A DNA stretch of 64,000 nucleotides from Anthonomus grandis grandis (taxonomy: Eukaryota > Arthropoda > Insecta > Coleoptera > Curculionidae). The stretch spans positions 28,623,127-28,687,126 of the forward strand of contig NC_065567.1 of assembly GCF_022605725.1 (NCBI RefSeq). The letters are read 5' to 3'. The notes beneath the pieces were generated by a model. It had not been told where the DNA came from. It worked only from the letters and a program-made list of their open reading frames with translations, and made no database searches. Shown here piece after piece: positions 59,355 through 64,000 of the stretch. The first letter of the stretch is position 1. Each line of letters opens with the position of its first letter. A program made the translations under genes and the position numbers.

Positions 59355-62207
59355 ATGCCATATTATTCATTTTTATCCGCTTTTTTGACATTGTCGTCAA
59401 TTGTAAATGTACAAGGGTAAGTATTTATGAACTTAAAACTAATCTGCAATAAGTTTATTCAAATTTTGTAGCTGGATATGGGAATGTTATTCGGGATCTT
59501 GTGTTAGAGAGCATTCCATAGATGAGAGTTTCAACAAAAGCCAAGTGTTTCCCAGTGTGGAAATTTGCCGGCTAGTTTGTGGTTCAAATGGTCCGATTTG
59601 GCCTAAACCCTCATTATACGAGGCGACAGATAAGGCATTAATTTTCGTTAACGCAAAGTATGTTTAACCTATCGTTTGTGCGTTTACATAGAATTCTACT
59701 TGTTTACAGAAATGCCGTTATTCATTTTTCAACCTCTACTGAGGCCGAAAGTAATTTCCTTCGGGAAGTTGAGTCATATTTTATGGAGGCAGTTAATAAA
59801 ATGACCGAACAACAGAATTGCCAAAGAACGCAATATAAATTAGTTATTTCTTTGAATTCCAAAACACCTTCTTTGCACTTAAACTGGATGACCGAAGAGA
59901 AATATGATTTGCATATTACAACTGATGGTAAAGTAGTAGAATTTTATAAGTTATTTTATTACAGTTACCTTTACTGATTTTAGAAGACACTAAAACTTTA
60001 AGAGTGAGAATAACCGGCGAAACTGTGTTCGGGGTGCGTCACGGTGTTGAATCTTTATTGCAACTAATCGAGCTCTTTGAAGACAACGAACAGACCTGTT
60101 TTATATCCCAGAGGGGGGTTAATATAACTGATCAACCCTATTATCGACATAGAGGGTAAATATGGCCTAATTATTTAAATATATTTATTGTCTAACCGGA
60201 ATCTGATCCTAATCATCATATATCATGAAAAATAATAATAATCATAGTATATAAAAACACAACTAATAAAATATGTTGAAGAAAACAAAATTATAAGAAG
60301 CATATTAACTAAATAGGTTTACGGTATTATTTGACAATAATTTTGTTAAATGACAAGACATGTTAAAGGCAACCAGACTCAAATGGACCAAGTTATACCA
60401 AGAGCATGCTCTGTATACTGCCTTTTTCTTTGCTAAATTTGTACTATATGTTTGTAAGTAAAAATGTTTTGTCTTTTAGTACTAATGTATTCCGGGCAGT
60501 TAATATGACCATTACAGAACGAAAATGTAAACAAAAAAATAATTTTAAAAAATAGAATCAAACCCTGGGGCGTACATCTGATACCAATTTAAAACCTTTT
60601 ATCCCCTGATGATGGACAGACACACAATTTTAGGGAGACCGCAGGATTTTCATTTTAGATTATAATTAATTTATTATTCTTGAATGTAATTGCAGCTTGC
60701 TCATCGATTCGGGAAGAAACTTTTTATCAGTAGAGACCATTAAGAGAAACATTGATGGAATGGCCTTGTCAAAAATGAATGTTCTTCATTGGCACTTGAC
60801 TGACACTCAGAGTTTTCCTTTTGTGTCCGCAAGACTTCCAAACATGTCCATGTAAGTACATTATTAATATTTTTAAATAGATGTTTCAGCAACATATGTT
60901 GCAGCTATGGAGCTTACAGTGGTGCTCAAACTTATTCAGCTTATCAAATAACAGATCTCATCCAATATGCTAAAGTGAGAGGTATCCGAATAATACCAGA
61001 AATTGATGGACCGGCCCATGCAGGAAGTGGATGGCAATGGGGCCCAGAAGCCTCTTTGGGAAACCTGGTGGTTTGTTATAATCAGCAACCATACAGGTCT
61101 TATTGTATACAACCGCCTTGTGGTATGCTTTCTTTTTAGGCTTTGATGTATTTAGTGATTCTGATTATCTCTTATTTAGGCCAAATGAATCCAGCCAACC
61201 AAAATTTGTATTTTGTCTTACAAAATCTTTATGCAGACCTGATTGATTTGTGGACAGAATCAGATGTGTTTCACATGGGAGGAGATGAGGTATAATCAGT
61301 TCAATAACATGAAATATTTTATGGAGCTATACGGTTTTAGGTATATACTCCTTGCTGGAACTCTACTGAAGAAATCGTCAATTATTTAAGAGGAAACCGG
61401 TCTGAAGAAGCTTTTTTGAACCTTTGGGCAGAATACCAAGAAAAAGCATTGAATGCATTCGATATTGCTAATCATTATAAGAATTCGTCAGTAATATTAT
61501 GGACAAGTAGCTTAACAGATCCTAGTCATATTGAGCAATATTTGCCGAAGGACAGGTAAGCTTAGAAGAAACCACTTATACTTTCTATTATATTGTACCC
61601 AGATTTATAATATGGATTTGTTTTCTGTTTGTTTCTTGTATGGTTTTTTATTATCTTTGTCCACAAAAATTAATTTGACTAAAAAAACCATTATATATGT
61701 CTTGAAATGTAATAACTAACAATCTTTAAGATATATTATACAAACCTGGGTGCCTACCTCAGATACTTTACCAGAAGAGCTGCTAAACTTAGGGTATAAA
61801 TTAATAATTTCCACTAAAGACAGTTGGTATTTGGACCACGGATTTTGGGGAACCACTACATATTACACTTGGCGAAAAGTCTATGATAACAAAATATTGA
61901 CAAGCCCTTCAGTGTTAGGGGGAGAAGTAAGTTAACAAAATGAGAAAAATAATTTCAATTAATAGAGAATTTTTAGGTTTGCATGTGGGGAGAACTAGTT
62001 GACGACAATAATATTGAAAGCAGAGCCTGGCCTAGGGCAGCAGCAGCAGCAGAACGTCTTTGGTCAAACCCTAGTACACCATCAACGGCAGCTTCATCTC
62101 GGTTTTTCGCTCATACTGATCGATTAATAAAAAAGGGCATAAAAGCCTCACCGGTAGTTCCTGGATTTTGTTCAGTTAGTGAGGCCGATTGTGCCACTTA
62201 CTTATAA
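59355..62207 (+). CDS. Secreted beta-N-acetylhexosaminidase, GH20 (insect chitooligosaccharide-type)
   Basis: Ten exons, 59355-59416, 59472-59657, 59710-59927, 59984-60155, 60696-60851, 60905-61122, 61180-61289, 61341-61555, 61731-61926 and 61977-62207, give 587 aa in phase. The N-terminus MPYYSFLSAFLTLSSIV is a signal peptide. Next is the GH20 N-terminal domain (WIWECYSGSCVRE ... EICRLVCGSNGPIWPKPS). The TIM barrel follows with RGLLIDSGRNFLSVETIKRN, MNVLHWHLTDTQSFPF, IRIIPEIDGPAHAGSGW, the catalytic Asp-Glu pair in HMGGDE, and CMWGELVDDNNIESRAWPRA near the end. Such enzymes remove terminal GlcNAc from chitin oligomers or N-glycans; sequence reading alone does not separate the chitinolytic from the glycan-trimming group. 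Length is normal and catalytic residues are intact. A LINE remnant follows the gene. Confidence 0.96.
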
Positions 62208-62539
62208 TTTTTGTTTAAAAATATAAAATAAACTAACTGATTTCGTTTTTACTAGTATAACTGACTGTTTTCTGAGATTCTGAGAGTTTGATTGGGTGAA
62301 TAGCAGTACTAGAAGTGCATAAAAAAATATTAGTTCCTAATGGATTCCTGGTATGCTGTGTGTGTTTTCAGTTTTATGAGTGAAAGTTCTAATGTGGATC
62401 CTGTACAGTAGCAGCAAAGGATAAGTACATATATTTTCTTACCGAAACTTAATATAAGAAGATAACTTATATTCCCTAAATCTAAATCCCCAACTTGATC
62501 CCCTAGCTTTTACTCAACCTATTTCTGTTAATTTTACTT

Positions 62540-63400
62540 CACTTATTCAGATTTACATCAGGTTAAAAGTGTTCTTCATGCAGTTAAGAACAAACACACT
62601 TATGGAATTGATTGGTTGTCTATTACGATGCTTAAAAAATCTGTGAGATGAAGTTCTCTTGCATTTGCAATTAATATTTCCTGTGAAACAATTAGATTTC
62701 TGAGTAACTTCTAAAGTATCTATTGTAAAACATTTATTTAAAGGTGATAAATTAAATGATCCTGCTACTTATCGACCCATCTCAATTTTACCATGTCTAT
62801 CTAAGAAGATTTAGGGGATTATCTTTATCACTTTGGGTATTTGTCTATGTCTTTTATACACTACATGTTGTGCTGTTCTTTTTTCTTACTTTAAGTACCC
62901 TTGTACATAATGTTAGTGATGCACTACAGCATTTTAACTAAATATAAGTTTTCCTTTCGGCATGAAGCATGAATGGTGAAATATTTGTTTTTCTGGAAGA
63001 CCTTTATTTAAACTTGAATTGCTGCGGTCTTCTGTGATTTCTCCAAGGCATTTGATAGCTTAAATCATAGAATATAACTAAGTAATAAGCTCCTTTGCTA
63101 CAGTTTCAGAGTTGTTGCTCTGGAATGGTTCGACTCACTCTTGTCTGGCAGAATCAGATTTATCTCCTGTAAGCCCAATAGATCAAGGAGTTCCCCAGGG
63201 TTCCATGCTTGGCCCTATTGTATTTCTTCTCTATATTAGTCACCTTGCATCTCTTAATATAAGAGATCGCTTCATAATCTTTACAAATAACACCACTATT
63301 TTATCGACTTCTAAGTCATTAATGGAAATGGTAGCGAAGGATTTAAGTGGGGTTAAAAAGTCCCTGTCTCTCTAAACATTAATAAAGTTTGTATTAAAAT
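62540..63400 (+). mobile_element. LINE remnant, reverse transcriptase with mutated active site
   Basis: Successive plus frames read VLHAVKNKHTYGIDWLSI, KGDKLNDPATYRPISILP, CDFSKAFDSLNH, VALEWFDSLLSGRIRFISC, GVPQGSMLGPIVFLLYIS and RFIIFTNNTTIL, in the normal order of a jockey-like element. The FADD catalytic box has become FTNN, and at least three frame changes separate the blocks. A dead copy, truncated at both ends. Confidence 0.88.
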
Positions 63401-64000
63401 TATTTTTTCAACTAATTAATGTTTCTTAAACCACAATAAATTAACAATGTTGAAGGTTATCCAATAAAAATTTGCATACACCGGTCATGAAAGTTGGCAA
63501 CACTGTAACTTTCCCTGTCAATTGTCACTTTTAAGTTAAGCGTGTCATGCGCAGCGTCCCTTTTGAAAAGACTTCCGGTAAACTGCTTCGCGGCATTATT
63601 TAGACACACTTTTCTTCACAAAGAGGTAAGCAATACTTTTAGTCACTCTTATATAGCAGCAATTCAATGTAAAAAAGTTTTTTTTTTGTTTATCCATAAG
63701 TTGGCACACACAAATAAAATAGGGTGAAGAAACATCAAAAATGTAGTATTAATTATTCCTTTACTCCATAAACATTTAGCATAGAGTGTAAGTCAAGTAA
63801 TTTATTGTTTAAAATTGCCTTGAAGAGAGATTAGAGCCTTTTTTTTAATAGAGCAAAATTACCCGAAAACATTTTGATGCTTAGAGTTGTCGAACATGAC
63901 ATTTGGAACCTTACAAGTGTCAATGCTCGGAAAGTTTCTTATGAAATTTTTTGGAAGGATTAATGATTAATATCTAGATTCATTAGTGGATTTAATGCAT
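63401..64000 (+). promoter_or_regulatory. Possible promoter and first exon of a gene continuing beyond the window
   Basis: 63480-63625 is less AT-rich with several CG dinucleotides, and AAAGAG|GTAAGCAAT at 63626 is a good donor. An ATG at 63547 opens only a short frame. A mitochondrial-targeting-like frame (SCAASLLKRLPVNCFAALF) runs to the same donor but lacks an ATG. If real, this is a mostly non-coding first exon of a rightward gene. Nothing else recognised to 64000. Confidence 0.3.

Noticed and set aside
1..64000. CRISPR arrays, rRNA or bacterial operon structures
   Set aside because: The window is clearly eukaryotic nuclear DNA; the only regular repeat is the 170-bp satellite, which lacks the direct-repeat/spacer pattern. 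No tRNA-like cloverleaf was noticed, though a full scan was not possible by eye.

Overview
The window is AT-rich nuclear DNA of an insect. Genes are split by short GT-AG introns, intergenic and intronic DNA is full of decayed non-LTR retrotransposons and short inverted-repeat elements, and the gene set is animal (kinesin-II, ubiquilin, CDC14, DHHC palmitoyltransferase, scramblase, insect-type GH20 hexosaminidase). A beetle is my best guess, but nothing seen here proves the order. Exon junctions below were read from splice motifs and from continuity of reading frame; no transcript or database was consulted.

Layout. 1-2450: 3' part of a jockey-like LINE with a short AT-rich tail, then a possible inverted-repeat element. 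2491-9371 (-): a 17-exon coiled-coil gene that looks like the SOGA/MTCL microtubule cross-linker family; its 3' end is not seen. 9505-9840: RTE-like remnant. 11017-13135: tandem array of a ~170-bp satellite containing a duplicated 340-bp dimer. 13934-16190 (+): membrane-anchored cupin/JmjC-like protein. 16604-18380: transposon remnants. 18655-21954 (-): two paralogous genes sharing a C-terminal module, one with a THAP DNA-binding domain and one without. 22429-22734 (-): small unknown gene. 23529-26163 (+): kinesin-II KIF3A-type motor. 26798-29452 (-): four-pass membrane protein. 31849-37481 (-): ubiquilin. 39403-45477 (+): CDC14 phosphatase, with two LINE copies in intron 1. 45588-47160: two inverted-repeat elements. 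47924-51472 (-): DHHC palmitoyltransferase with two alternative C-termini. 52610-57480 (+): phospholipid scramblase. 59355-62207 (+): secreted beta-N-acetylhexosaminidase. 62540-63400: LINE remnant; then a possible promoter of the next gene.

These are separately transcribed genes with no operon logic. Several neighbours are head-to-head and may share promoters: the small gene at 22734 and the kinesin at 23529; ubiquilin and CDC14; DHHC and scramblase. The points most worth a second look are the satellite with its higher-order dimer, the THAP/THAP-less pair, the alternative terminal exons of the DHHC gene (with a 24-nt microexon), two similar exon-like ORFs inside the scramblase gene whose phase does not fit it, and a 'CTGANGA...GAAA' motif recurring in the inverted-repeat and Penelope-like remnants.
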